From Candidatus Latescibacterota bacterium (GTDB taxonomy: Bacteria > Latescibacterota > 4484-107), in the NCBI GenBank assembly GCA_030613045.1, contig JAUWMS010000144.1, positions 1 to 6,620 on the forward strand: a stretch of 6,620 bases of DNA. The letters are read 5' to 3'. Shown piece after piece: positions 1 to 6,493 of the stretch. The notes beneath the pieces were generated by a model, which saw nothing but the letters and a program-made list of their open reading frames with translations, did not search any database and was not told the origin of the DNA. Numbering within the stretch: the first letter of the stretch is position 1; every line of letters begins with the position of its first letter. A program made the position numbers and the translations under genes.

Positions 1-40
1 AACGTAAGACGGGACCGGAGACTGGCAGGAAGTACCTACT

Positions 41-75
41 CACCAATCACCAAGCACCAGTCACCAATCACCAAA
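41..75. repeat. Heptanucleotide tandem repeat (CACCAAT-type, 5 units)
   Basis: Five consecutive 7-bp units begin at 41, 48, 55, 62 and 69, all starting CACCA and varying only in the last two bases (AT, AG, GT, AT, AA). The array lies beyond the 3' end of the minus-strand gene that stops at 151. It resembles the short tandemly repeated repetitive (STRR) heptamers known from cyanobacteria and seen in other bacteria. Two more arrays of the same period but different sequence occur at the right end of the window. No function can be read from the sequence. Confidence 0.85.
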
Positions 76-93
76 CGCTACGGTTTCCGCGTC

Positions 94-127
94 TTTGCGA
101 GGCATGCTCGAAAAATCACAGCGCAAA
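94..127. repeat. Weak stem-loop downstream of the membrane-protein gene
   Basis: TTTGCG at 94-99 can pair with CGCAAA at 122-127. A small internal CGAG/CTCG stem (98-101 with 107-110) is an alternative pairing. It sits just past the end of the minus-strand unit, where a terminator would be expected. Read on the minus strand it is not followed by a T-run, so it is not a classical intrinsic terminator. It could also be a decayed palindromic repeat. Confidence 0.25.
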
Positions 128-150
128 TCTTAGTGTGAGAGGGAATATCT

Positions 151-1026
151 CTATGGCTGCAATACTTTGCTCACCTCAAAAACGTCCTCCACGAAGAGAT
201 CGCCGGTCATTGAATACACGTAAACAGTAACGGTTCCGTAGCGATCCATGGCGCCCACATCGGAAAAGGTGCCTCGAACCACCTTGAACCGGGAAACGAA
301 AAAATGCTCTCCCTTTCTGAAAAGGCTGGGCCTGCCGTCTGACAAGGCGACCTGCGGGCAAGCTCGGAAATGTTCCCATAAATCTTTTGCAGGCTCGAGT
401 ACCGCGAACGTGTAACCTGAGAGCCTCCTTCCTTCCGGGTCCACGTTTTTCAGATAAAACTGAAATTCCAGCGTATTGCCGTCATCGTCGCGCTTCATTT
501 TGAATTGTTCAACCGACATCCGGCCTTGGGATATCAATTGAGTAGTTTCCTTCGGCCGGAGGGGCGGAGCCGATGAGGCTCCTTCTCTATGGGGGGGATA
601 CGCTACCTTCCTGCGACCGGTTCCCCTCGCCTCGGATGTTAAAGCCGATGAGGCTGCAGCAATCGGTTTTGCGGATTCCGATTTTCCGGCTATCGCCATC
701 TCGCCGGATGCAGGCTCAGTTTTCTTCTCAGCTTGCTTGGACCTGTTGTCGGCTTCAAGGTCTGCCCTGGCGGCCTCCAGCGTCTTTTTCAAGCCTGCGT
801 TCTCTACACGAATCGCGTGGTAGGAAACCCCGGCAAAAACGACAAAGACCAGGATCGCCACGACTCCGGTGGTCAAGGCCACCAGCAATGGCTTGGTCAC
901 ACGGAATGAGACCATGTTCCCCAGTTTCCCGATCAAAAGAAGTGTCCAGCACTCGGATGCCTTGCACGTAGGATCGGTGTTTCTCACTCCTGAATGCTTT
1001 GCCAGGTTTCTCGATAAATTTTCCAT
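151..1026 (-). CDS. Single-pass membrane protein of unknown function with periplasmic domain
   Basis: I do not recognise this 291-residue protein as a named family. Residues 46-68 form one strongly hydrophobic membrane segment. Residues 73-104 are charged and heptad-like, suggesting a short coiled coil. Residues 105-160 are a low-complexity Ala/Ser/Pro/Lys linker, and residues 165-291 look like a compact beta-rich domain (for example FQFYLKNVDPEGRRLSGYTF near 189). The domain is predicted to face the periplasm. The longest frame starts at 1026 behind a GGAGG only 3 nt from ATG and overlaps the transpeptidase gene by 43 bp. A GTG at 987 would give a GTGA overlap with its stop. A third start, Met38 at 915, would give the short basic N-terminus usual for a signal anchor and is at least as plausible. 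Overlap or close spacing implies co-transcription with the L,D-transpeptidase, so a role in the envelope, perhaps as its partner or anchor, is inferred. Gene reality is likely; function is unknown. Confidence 0.75.
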   Translation of the reverse strand: MENLSRNLAKHSGVRNTDPTCKASECWTLLLIGKLGNMVSFRVTKPLLVALTTGVVAILVFVVFAGVSYHAIRVENAGLKKTLEAARADLEADNRSKQAEKKTEPASGEMAIAGKSESAKPIAAASSALTSEARGTGRRKVAYPPHREGASSAPPLRPKETTQLISQGRMSVEQFKMKRDDDGNTLEFQFYLKNVDPEGRRLSGYTFAVLEPAKDLWEHFRACPQVALSDGRPSLFRKGEHFFVSRFKVVRGTFSDVGAMDRYGTVTVYVYSMTGDLFVEDVFEVSKVLQP

Positions 1027-2351
1027 GCCCCTCCGATGCGCTTGAGGTAAAGACGTTTGATGCCCACCGCGTGGTGTCCGCTTGAACGGTATCGCTGCAA
1101 AAAGGTGGCCGTGCTTCGTTCGGGTCCCTGACGGATTTTCAAGTTTTCAATGACGACCCGGATCCAGGCATAACGTTTGTTCAGTCCCTCTTTGTAGCGA
1201 ATCCAGGCCCTGAGATTCATGCCCCTGACCCGAAAATCTTCGGCGTAACAGGCACGATAGCGTGCTATATCTTTGGATCTCCAAGCCTCGGCCCATTCGG
1301 TAACCCGATCGGCAATCGCCCCGTAGTCTCTGTGCCGCCGGTCCAGGTCGGCAAGAGCCGTCCTCCATGATTCGCTGATGGAGGGATTCGACTCGGTCTG
1401 CTGATATCCTTCCCCCATGATCTTCCAGGTGGTTCCATCCTTCTCTAAGAAGAGCTTCTTGGTGCCCATAGTGGTTTCGTGACGATCCAGGTGCATGACC
1501 TCATCAAAAAGCGCCACGACACAGGGATTCCCTCTCAGAAAAGTCAGATTTTCAAGCGTCACCTCAAAGGAAAGTTGGGCACGTTGCCAGGCGGTGCGAA
1601 TCGGTTCCCATTGCTGCCATAAAGGGGTGAGCTCACCAAAGCGCTCGCTATAACAGGCCCTATATTTCGCGCTGTCTCCGTTGACGAAGGCGGTTTTCCA
1701 AGTCGCCAAAAACTCCGCGAGGCTTTCTTGGTCCGTCCGCCGACTGTCGGGGTGGACCATGTGCAGCTTCTGCTTGATAATGATCGGCGTGCGGTTTAAC
1801 AGGATGTGAGGCACCAGGGTTTCAAGATCCACGTTGTTCAGGGCTACGCAGCCTTTTGAATCGCGGGGTTTGATCGGCTTGTTACTCCCATGGAGCCAGA
1901 TGTTGTTCCCATCTCGATGGAACTTTCGATCCAGAAGATTGGGATAATCCAAAACAAAGGCCCTGTTGCCGTAAATGGGCTGCAACGCCCTTTTCTCATA
2001 AGCCCTGGTAAAGAAGTAAACCCCTTCAGGGGTCTTTCGGTCTCCGGATGCTTGCTTGTTTCCGGCCACTTTCCCCGTAGAACAGATGAACTGGTGTCTC
2101 AGCCGAAAGGCGTCCTTGTCCTTGGATTCGTAAACCAGGACCCGCTGGGTAGCCTTCTCCACAAGAAGCGCATAGCCTGGGCCGTCATCCGAACCTAGCT
2201 CGATGAGCGCATCGGGAATGAGTTCGACGCCCGGCACTTGCGACTCCGAAGTTCCAGAGGCATAGGAGGCCACAGAAAAAAGAGCGAAGGACAATAAACA
2301 CAGGGCAAGAAAAAAAAGTCCGGGACGGAGCGTTTTTGAAAAAGAGGTCAT
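984..2351 (-). CDS. Exported L,D-transpeptidase (YkuD domain) with two NTF2-like domains
   Basis: L,D-transpeptidases of the YkuD/ErfK family form 3-3 peptidoglycan cross-links or attach proteins to peptidoglycan in the periplasm, using a catalytic cysteine. From the chosen start (ATG at 2351) the 455-residue product begins with a signal peptide: a short basic n-region, then a hydrophobic core at about residues 11-28, and a likely cleavage site around SVA/SYA at residues 26-31. The YkuD domain covers about residues 55-195. It carries the signature WLHGSN (catalytic-site His154) and RDSKGCVALNN (nucleophile Cys168). Two related domains follow, at about 208-318 and 342-453. They share A.YRACYxExF near the start and W-K-I near the end, and fit SnoaL/NTF2-like folds like those in the Cds6-type L,D-transpeptidase group. 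The frame stays open to 2561, but that 70-residue extension runs through a repeat element and would bury the signal peptide, so 2351 is preferred. No strong Shine-Dalgarno is visible before it. It is the first gene of a two-gene unit. Confidence 0.9.
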   Translation of the reverse strand: MTSFSKTLRPGLFFLALCLLSFALFSVASYASGTSESQVPGVELIPDALIELGSDDGPGYALLVEKATQRVLVYESKDKDAFRLRHQFICSTGKVAGNKQASGDRKTPEGVYFFTRAYEKRALQPIYGNRAFVLDYPNLLDRKFHRDGNNIWLHGSNKPIKPRDSKGCVALNNVDLETLVPHILLNRTPIIIKQKLHMVHPDSRRTDQESLAEFLATWKTAFVNGDSAKYRACYSERFGELTPLWQQWEPIRTAWQRAQLSFEVTLENLTFLRGNPCVVALFDEVMHLDRHETTMGTKKLFLEKDGTTWKIMGEGYQQTESNPSISESWRTALADLDRRHRDYGAIADRVTEWAEAWRSKDIARYRACYAEDFRVRGMNLRAWIRYKEGLNKRYAWIRVVIENLKIRQGPERSTATFLQRYRSSGHHAVGIKRLYLKRIGGAWKIYRETWQSIQE

Positions 2352-2418
2352 AGCAAAGATTATCGTCAAAGAAACGGGATGGGTCAGTAACGTGATGAAA
2401 TCCTGACGAATACATTTC

Positions 2419-2552
2419 GAGCCTCTTGCAAAAGTCAAAAAAACGAGATGGCGCACCTCCGATCGCAACAACAAAATGGCTCTATTATTATTGTCATCGC
2501 GAGACATGAAGCGCCGAAAGAATCTCATCCGGGAAACTTTTGCAAAAGTCTC
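2419..2552. mobile_element. MITE-like inverted-repeat element, copy A
   Basis: This 134-bp non-coding element aligns along its whole length with the one at 4930-5059, by eye at roughly three-quarters identity. Its ends contain imperfect inverted repeats built on TTGCAAAAGT (2426-2435, with the complement at 2536-2545). The core (about 2496-2527) has the pattern GCGAG...GAAGCGCCGAA...AATCTCAT, a type of palindromic dispersed repeat common in environmental bacterial genomes. No transposase is encoded. It lies immediately upstream of the L,D-transpeptidase start and probably supplies part of its 5' region. A clear target-site duplication is not visible. Confidence 0.7.
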
Positions 2553-2561
2553 AAAGAGCAA

Positions 2562-3041
2562 TTAGGGTACGGCACTCTCCTGCAAGTTGGATGCCAGCAT
2601 TCATGTACCACCTAAAAATGGCGGATACTAAATCGGATTTTTCCGGTGACCGAGTAACGACAAGGGATTGTCACCATACTAAGTCTCCAAATATCTCACC
2701 CAACAGGTGATCTAACTTCTCAGGGAAAACGAGCAAAACTACCTGAAAGTCAGTCGATACGGAAAACGATGCGCCGTTCGTTCGCCTTTTTAGGTACCAC
2801 CTCCCTTTTTCTCTCGAATGCCCTCATGTGGCGATCTGGCGCTTGCAAGAGAAGTTCTTTTCACTACCTGTTAGAACCCCACCCTTTGAACGAAAAGGAA
2901 AAAAGGAGTAAGGATTTCCTATTCATTCATGAGATAAGGAATTTTTTTCACCATAACAGCAGTCACGCGCACCTTCAGAAATCAAGTATCAGTAATTTAA
3001 CAATTTTTCATCCTTATGTCAAGAAAATTTCCTATCTCCCC
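2562..3041. other. Non-coding intergenic region
   Basis: About 480 bp between the divergent transpeptidase and radical SAM genes. The one long plus-strand frame here (2769-3347) has no convincing ribosome site, gives a composition unlike a real protein, and runs on into the radical SAM gene in another frame. A weak stem GGTGAC/GTCACC (2645-2650 with 2670-2675) has a 19-nt loop. The segment from about 2935 to 3041 is AT-rich, which may assist the promoter that follows. I see no tRNA, riboswitch or other RNA signature. Confidence 0.6.
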
Positions 3042-3070
3042 TTGACAATTTATTTAGAATCTGCTATCTT
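3042..3070 (+). promoter_or_regulatory. Sigma70-type promoter of the radical SAM gene
   Basis: A perfect -35 box TTGACA (3042-3047) is separated by exactly 17 nt from a -10 box TATCTT (3065-3070, 4 of 6 matches to consensus). AT-rich DNA lies upstream. The predicted transcription start is near 3077, giving a leader of only about 32 nt, too short for a riboswitch. The octamer TCTGCTAT occurs at 3060-3067, overlapping the -10, and again at 3080-3087, 20 bp later, and may be an operator. Confidence 0.7.
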
Positions 3071-3098
3071 GGGGCGTATTCTGCTATATCCCGCACAT

Positions 3099-3103
3099 AG
3101 GTG
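3099..3103 (+). promoter_or_regulatory. Ribosome binding site supporting a GTG start
   Basis: AGGTG lies 5 nt before the GTG codon at 3109. No in-frame ATG is available nearby, and the protein's conserved N-terminal motif (LLLINPW) begins just 10 residues in, so this site fixes the start at 3109. Confidence 0.6.
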
Positions 3104-3108
3104 TCCAA

Positions 3109-4593
3109 GTGGCCTCCAAACCAAAATACCCCCGAAACCTTCTCCTAATCAACCCCTGGATCACCGATTTCGCAGCCTTCGATCTCTGGTCCAAGCCGCT
3201 TGGATTGCTCTATCTAACAAGCATTTTGCGGCAAAACGGCCATTTCGTCCGGCTGATAGATTGTATGGACCGAAACGATCCGCTGCTGAAGGCGTCCAAC
3301 CCGAAGGAGCCGAAGGTCAAGCGGTACGGGATCGGCCCCTATCATAAAGAAGAGCTTCCCAAACCCGCCCCTCTGATGAATATCCCCCGACGCTATTCCC
3401 GCTACGGCATCCCCGAAGCCCATTTCCGGACCCATCTGAGCGAAGGAGACAAGCCCGCGCTGGTGCTAATCACTTCGATGATGACTTACTGGTATCCGGG
3501 CGTGTTCCGGGCCATCAAGTTGATAAAAACGAAATGGCCGGACGTTACCATCCTATTGGGCGGCGTGTACACGACCCTGTGCCCAACGCATGCCAAGGAA
3601 CATTCCGGTGCGGATTTCGTCCTTCCCGGAAACGACGTGCGGCCTCTCCTGGAACGGATAGACGATCTGCTTGGCACCCGCTCCGAATGGGTTCCCGAGC
3701 GTTTTCGGGACTTCCCATCCCCTGCGTGGGATCTCTACCCCAAGCTGGACTATGCGGTGCTCCTCACCAGCCGGGGATGCCCCTCTCGCTGCACCTTCTG
3801 CGCGTCCCATCGGCTTTTCCCCGGATTCGAGACCCGGGATCCGGAAGCGTGCGCTCAGGAAATCGTTGATCTGTATAGACACCGCCGCATCCGCGATTTC
3901 GCATTCTACGACGACGCCTTGCTCCTCAATGCCGAACAGCACATCTTTCCGATGCTGGACGCACTCATCTCCCGACGGCTTCCCCTTCGCCTTCATACTC
4001 CCAACGGGCTGCACGCGAAAGCAATCATGCCCGAACTGGCTGGGCACATGCGCCAAGCGGGATTCCGAACGATCCGGCTGAGCTTCGAGTCCTCCGATCT
4101 CCGGAGACAACGAGAGATGGGAGCCAAAATCACCAACGAGGGATTGGCTGCGGCGGTCGAAAATCTGAAGGGGGCCGGATACCAGGGGAAGGAATTGGAG
4201 GCGTACGTGCTGATGGGCTTGCCGGGGCAGACCCTGGAGGAGGTGATTTCCAGCGTGCGTTTCGTCACGCAATGCGGCGTCAAGACGAAGCTGGCGCGTT
4301 TCTCTCCCATTCCCGGCACGCGGGAGTGGGACCGCGCCGTGGAAATGTATGGCCTCGATCCTCAAGCCGATCCGCTCCTGCACAACAACTCCATTCATCC
4401 GTTCGTTTCCAAAAATCTGACGGAAGCGGATCTGGGGAAGGTGGCTCTGTGGACCCGGTGGATCAATCAGGAATTGGATCTCGGAGTGAACGGGATGGAT
4501 GGGGCTTTTGTGTCGAAGGGGATGAGGGAGACGTTCCGAAAGCATGGAAGGGGCGGAGATGCAGCGTCTTCTTCCAGCCGGCGGAATTTCTGA
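3109..4593 (+). CDS. Radical SAM protein with N-terminal B12-binding-like domain
   Basis: Radical SAM enzymes cleave S-adenosylmethionine at a 4Fe-4S cluster to start radical chemistry. The 494-residue product has the cluster motif CPSRCTFC (Cys224, Cys228, Cys231) after LLTSRG, the opening strand of the TIM-barrel core, which runs to about residue 405. Later core features are FAFYDDALL (265-273), RLSFESSD (323-330) and the loop VLMGLPGQT (367-375). The N-terminal part (about 10-185) looks like the B12-binding Rossmann domain of the class B group: LLLINPW at 11-17, PLGLLYLTSILR at 30-41, LIDCMDR at 49-55 and LLGGVYTTLCP at 149-159. I do not see the DxHxxG motif that ligates cobalamin, so B12 binding is uncertain. 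The opening and the YSRYGIP segment (96-102) recall a widespread uncharacterised group in Desulfobacterota and other anaerobes, to my recollection. It is a single gene with its own promoter; no neighbour hints at a substrate. Cytoplasmic; reaction unknown. Confidence 0.92.
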   Translation: MASKPKYPRNLLLINPWITDFAAFDLWSKPLGLLYLTSILRQNGHFVRLIDCMDRNDPLLKASNPKEPKVKRYGIGPYHKEELPKPAPLMNIPRRYSRYGIPEAHFRTHLSEGDKPALVLITSMMTYWYPGVFRAIKLIKTKWPDVTILLGGVYTTLCPTHAKEHSGADFVLPGNDVRPLLERIDDLLGTRSEWVPERFRDFPSPAWDLYPKLDYAVLLTSRGCPSRCTFCASHRLFPGFETRDPEACAQEIVDLYRHRRIRDFAFYDDALLLNAEQHIFPMLDALISRRLPLRLHTPNGLHAKAIMPELAGHMRQAGFRTIRLSFESSDLRRQREMGAKITNEGLAAAVENLKGAGYQGKELEAYVLMGLPGQTLEEVISSVRFVTQCGVKTKLARFSPIPGTREWDRAVEMYGLDPQADPLLHNNSIHPFVSKNLTEADLGKVALWTRWINQELDLGVNGMDGAFVSKGMRETFRKHGRGGDAASSSSRRNF

Positions 4594-4662
4594 TAAAACG
4601 CGGAAGAACAGGCGAAGGATGGCTCTTCCATATCTAAAAAGAAGCACTTTGTGTCTCATACC

Positions 4663-4695
4663 TGGATTATTCACAAGTCTTGAATGATGCGCCCC
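4663..4695 (+). repeat. 33-bp direct repeat, copy 1
   Basis: The segment TGGATTATTCACAAGTCTTG (4663-4682) recurs exactly at 5153-5172. Similarity continues to 4695 and 5185, giving 29 of 33 matches. A degenerate inverted relative (shared core ATTCACAA) lies at about 4780-4799. This copy stands alone, about 70 bp past the radical SAM stop codon. Confidence 0.85.
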
Positions 4696-4779
4696 GGCTT
4701 CAGGTTGTTCTTAAAAAGAAGCGTTTTGAAACCGGAAATCCAAACACTTTGCTGCACAAGAGCAAAAGAAGATTTTGGG

Positions 4780-4876
4780 CTAATTTGTGAATCATGCAGG
4801 GGAGATGTCCCGTCAGGGACAGGATATTTATAGCATTCGAAATAGCCGAAAATCTTCCCTAAGTCCCGTGAGGGAC
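4780..4876. repeat. Left arm of inverted repeat with two GTCCC/GGGAC hairpins
   Basis: This arm holds two perfect 5-bp hairpins, GTCCCGTCAGGGAC at 4807-4820 and GTCCCGTGAGGGAC at 4863-4876, with starts 56 nt apart. Its reverse complement aligns with 5078-5172: the 29-nt stretch 4807-4835 matches 5117-5145 at 26 of 29 positions, and the spacing of the hairpins is conserved. Such short palindromes with fixed spacing resemble REP/BIME elements, which in other bacteria are moved by IS200-like REP-associated tyrosine transposases; none is encoded here. Confidence 0.8.
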
Positions 4877-4929
4877 GAAATAACCACGGAAAACACATCA
4901 TGACGAAAGGCGCATTCGGAAGGATATTC

Positions 4930-5059
4930 AGCCACTTGCAAAAGTCCGAAAAACGAGAGGATGCCACTGAACTTTTGGCGACAAAACGATTATATTATTG
5001 TTATTGCGAGTCACGAAGTGCCGAAGCAATCTCATCTGAGGATAGTTTTGCAAGTGGCT
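4930..5059. mobile_element. MITE-like inverted-repeat element, copy B
   Basis: The 130-bp element has perfect 14-bp terminal inverted repeats, AGCCACTTGCAAAA at 4930-4943 and its complement at 5046-5059. The core (5003-5030) folds as ATTGC/GCAAT outside a CAC-GAA-GTG mini-hairpin. It is a relative of the element at 2419-2552, and its better-preserved ends suggest that it is the younger copy. It encodes no protein. It lies between the two arms of the REP-like inverted repeat, close to the symmetry axis, suggesting insertion there. No clear target-site duplication is seen. Confidence 0.8.
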
Positions 5060-5077
5060 CTATTGGATAAATATGCC

Positions 5078-5172
5078 GTCCCTACGGGACTGGGAAATGT
5101 TTTTTTGGGATTATTTTGCTATAAATATTTTGTCCCTAACGGGACAGAGCCTTGGATTATTCACAAGTCTTG
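5078..5172. repeat. Right arm of inverted repeat with two GTCCC/GGGAC hairpins
   Basis: Hairpins GTCCCTACGGGAC (5078-5090) and GTCCCTAACGGGAC (5132-5145) start 54 nt apart and mirror those of the left arm about an axis near 4976. The first is followed after 8 nt by a run of seven T residues (5100-5106), so on the plus strand it might help end transcription from the radical SAM gene. That role is a guess, because the spacing is not that of a standard terminator. The arm ends in the direct-repeat sequence at 5153. Confidence 0.8.
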
Positions 5173-5185
5173 GATGACGTACCCC
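5153..5185 (+). repeat. 33-bp direct repeat, copy 2
   Basis: This is the second copy of the repeat at 4663-4695, with 29 of 33 matches overall and the first 20 bases identical. It ends 3 bp before the stop codon of the PHP gene, so the repeat region reaches right up to that coding sequence. Confidence 0.85.
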
Positions 5186-5188
5186 GCC

Positions 5189-6475
5189 TCACCCCGTGGC
5201 CCACATCCGATCAACCAGTCGCCTCACCCGGCCGTAGCATTCGCTCAGCCGGTCCCGGACGTCGTGCCCCGCTATGTGCGCCTGCATAAGGCGTCCCTCC
5301 TCCTCGCACAAGCGCCTCTTGAGCGGAAGCACCTCGCGCCACAGAAAATACGCATATTTCGAGAGCCGGAAAGGACCGTACATAAGCGCCCGCTCTCCGG
5401 GCAGCGTCTCCACCGCCACCGAACAGCGGTCCTTGATGCCGGAGATAAGAGCCTCTTGGGAAAGCTCCGGGGCGAGCACGAGCGTCCAATACCATCCGAA
5501 CAGGCGCCCCGTGTCCGTGCCGTGCGAATCCGTGACCCCAACGATCGGGATCCGTTTCCCCCCGGCGCGCTCCTCGTGATACCGCGCCACCTGGAGGAGA
5601 TTGGATTCAGGCTCGTCCAGGCCATACCCGCCGATCAGTTCCAATGCGTCGTAAGGCTGTGCGTTCATCATCTGAGTATTGAACGCCTCGGATACGTAAT
5701 AGGCCTGGCCCGCCACCCAGTATGGATGACAGTAGATCGCCAGTCCGCCTCCTTCGCGAATTTTATCGAGACAGAAGAGCGTCTCCGCGTATCTTCGACC
5801 ATCGCAGCCCGGCACAAGCGATCCCAGATCACGCTCGTACTGCTCCACCGCAGCGGCGTATTGCTCCTTATCCTCAAATAAGGCGTTGACGCTGAATGCT
5901 CCTCCGAAGTTCACTAAGTGCACGGGATTTCCGGGCGGATGCACCTCTTCGCCCCGCAGGATGAGCAGTTCCAGCGGGATCCCGGCGAACGCCTCCTGCG
6001 CCTCGATGGAAGGCGCGTATTGGCCGTGATCCGTAATGGCCATAAAGTCCATGCCAATCTCCCGGCACCGCGCAGCCACGTACGCGGGCGATTCCCGGCC
6101 GTCCGAGTATTGCGTGTGCATGTGCAGGTCGCCGAGGTAAGGACGTCTTCGGAACAGATCCTCATGCAGCGAATACACGTGGACGACCATCCGGAAGGGA
6201 CGCTTGCCCCCGGCCTCACGAACGAGGACAAATCGGTGCTCCTGCTCGCCTTCTAAGTGGCGCCGGAGAACCAGGCATCCGTCCGACCGGGGCGATACCT
6301 CCCAGATATCGTGCGCGCTTTTTTGGCCTCCCTCCATCGCATAGTATTCCACGCAATAGCTCGCACCCGCCTCGAACGCGGCGTGCGCCTGCACCGGCCG
6401 CACCGTAATAGTCGCATCGCTGTCCGCAGGCAGCACCTTCGGCGTGATTTCGTAAACCCTGTCCTGTGGCATCAT
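5189..6475 (-). CDS. PHP-domain metallohydrolase (possibly CehA/McbA-like)
   Basis: PHP-domain proteins are metal-dependent hydrolases, most often phosphoesterases, with a distorted TIM barrel that binds two or three metal ions. In this 428-residue protein the metal ligands are all visible: DLHMHTQYSDG (Asp116, His118, His120, Asp125), ITDHG (Asp149, His150), GEEVH (Glu176, Glu177, His179), His186, YCHPYW (His250) and VTDSHG (Asp316, His318). Residues 1-110 form a separate beta-rich domain and residues 370-428 a charged helical tail. This layout recalls CehA/McbA-type metallohydrolases; DNA polymerase PHP domains and histidinol phosphatase fit less well because of the N-terminal domain. There is no signal peptide, so it is likely cytoplasmic. 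The start is chosen at 6475, the first of two adjacent ATG codons, with GGAG (6484-6487) 8 nt upstream. It converges on the radical SAM gene and appears monocistronic. The substrate cannot be told from the sequence. Confidence 0.9.
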   Translation of the reverse strand: MMPQDRVYEITPKVLPADSDATITVRPVQAHAAFEAGASYCVEYYAMEGGQKSAHDIWEVSPRSDGCLVLRRHLEGEQEHRFVLVREAGGKRPFRMVVHVYSLHEDLFRRRPYLGDLHMHTQYSDGRESPAYVAARCREIGMDFMAITDHGQYAPSIEAQEAFAGIPLELLILRGEEVHPPGNPVHLVNFGGAFSVNALFEDKEQYAAAVEQYERDLGSLVPGCDGRRYAETLFCLDKIREGGGLAIYCHPYWVAGQAYYVSEAFNTQMMNAQPYDALELIGGYGLDEPESNLLQVARYHEERAGGKRIPIVGVTDSHGTDTGRLFGWYWTLVLAPELSQEALISGIKDRCSVAVETLPGERALMYGPFRLSKYAYFLWREVLPLKRRLCEEEGRLMQAHIAGHDVRDRLSECYGRVRRLVDRMWATG

Positions 6476-6493
6476 CCGGCATACTCCAAAAAA

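Noticed and set aside
2645..2675. Structured RNA or operator at GGTGAC...GTCACC
   Set aside because: It is a single 6-bp stem with a 19-nt loop and no supporting context; such a pairing is expected by chance in this length of DNA.
2769..3347. 192-residue plus-strand open frame upstream of the radical SAM gene
   Set aside because: It runs through the promoter region and overlaps the radical SAM gene out of frame, with no good ribosome site and no recognisable motif.
4602..4629. Intrinsic terminator after the radical SAM gene
   Set aside because: GGAAGA (4602-4607) can pair with TCTTCC (4624-4629), but the loop is 16 nt and no T-run follows, so it does not meet the usual pattern.
3553..4674. 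373-residue minus-strand open frame opposite the radical SAM gene
   Set aside because: It is antisense to a gene with an intact CxxxCxxC motif and conserved domains. The translation is rich in Arg, Gln and His, as expected for a shadow frame in GC-rich coding DNA.
4671..4967. 98-residue minus-strand open frame in the repeat cluster
   Set aside because: It lies wholly within hairpin and inverted-repeat DNA, and its translation is explained by those repeats.
4807..5145. CRISPR array formed by the four GTCCC...GGGAC repeats
   Set aside because: The repeats are only 13-14 bp, occur in two opposite orientations, have conserved rather than unique intervening sequence, and no cas gene is present.
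4961..5881. 306-residue plus-strand open frame opposite the PHP gene
   Set aside because: It begins inside the miniature element, crosses the hairpin repeats and then reads antisense through the PHP coding sequence, whose catalytic motifs show the real frame. The translation resembles no protein family.
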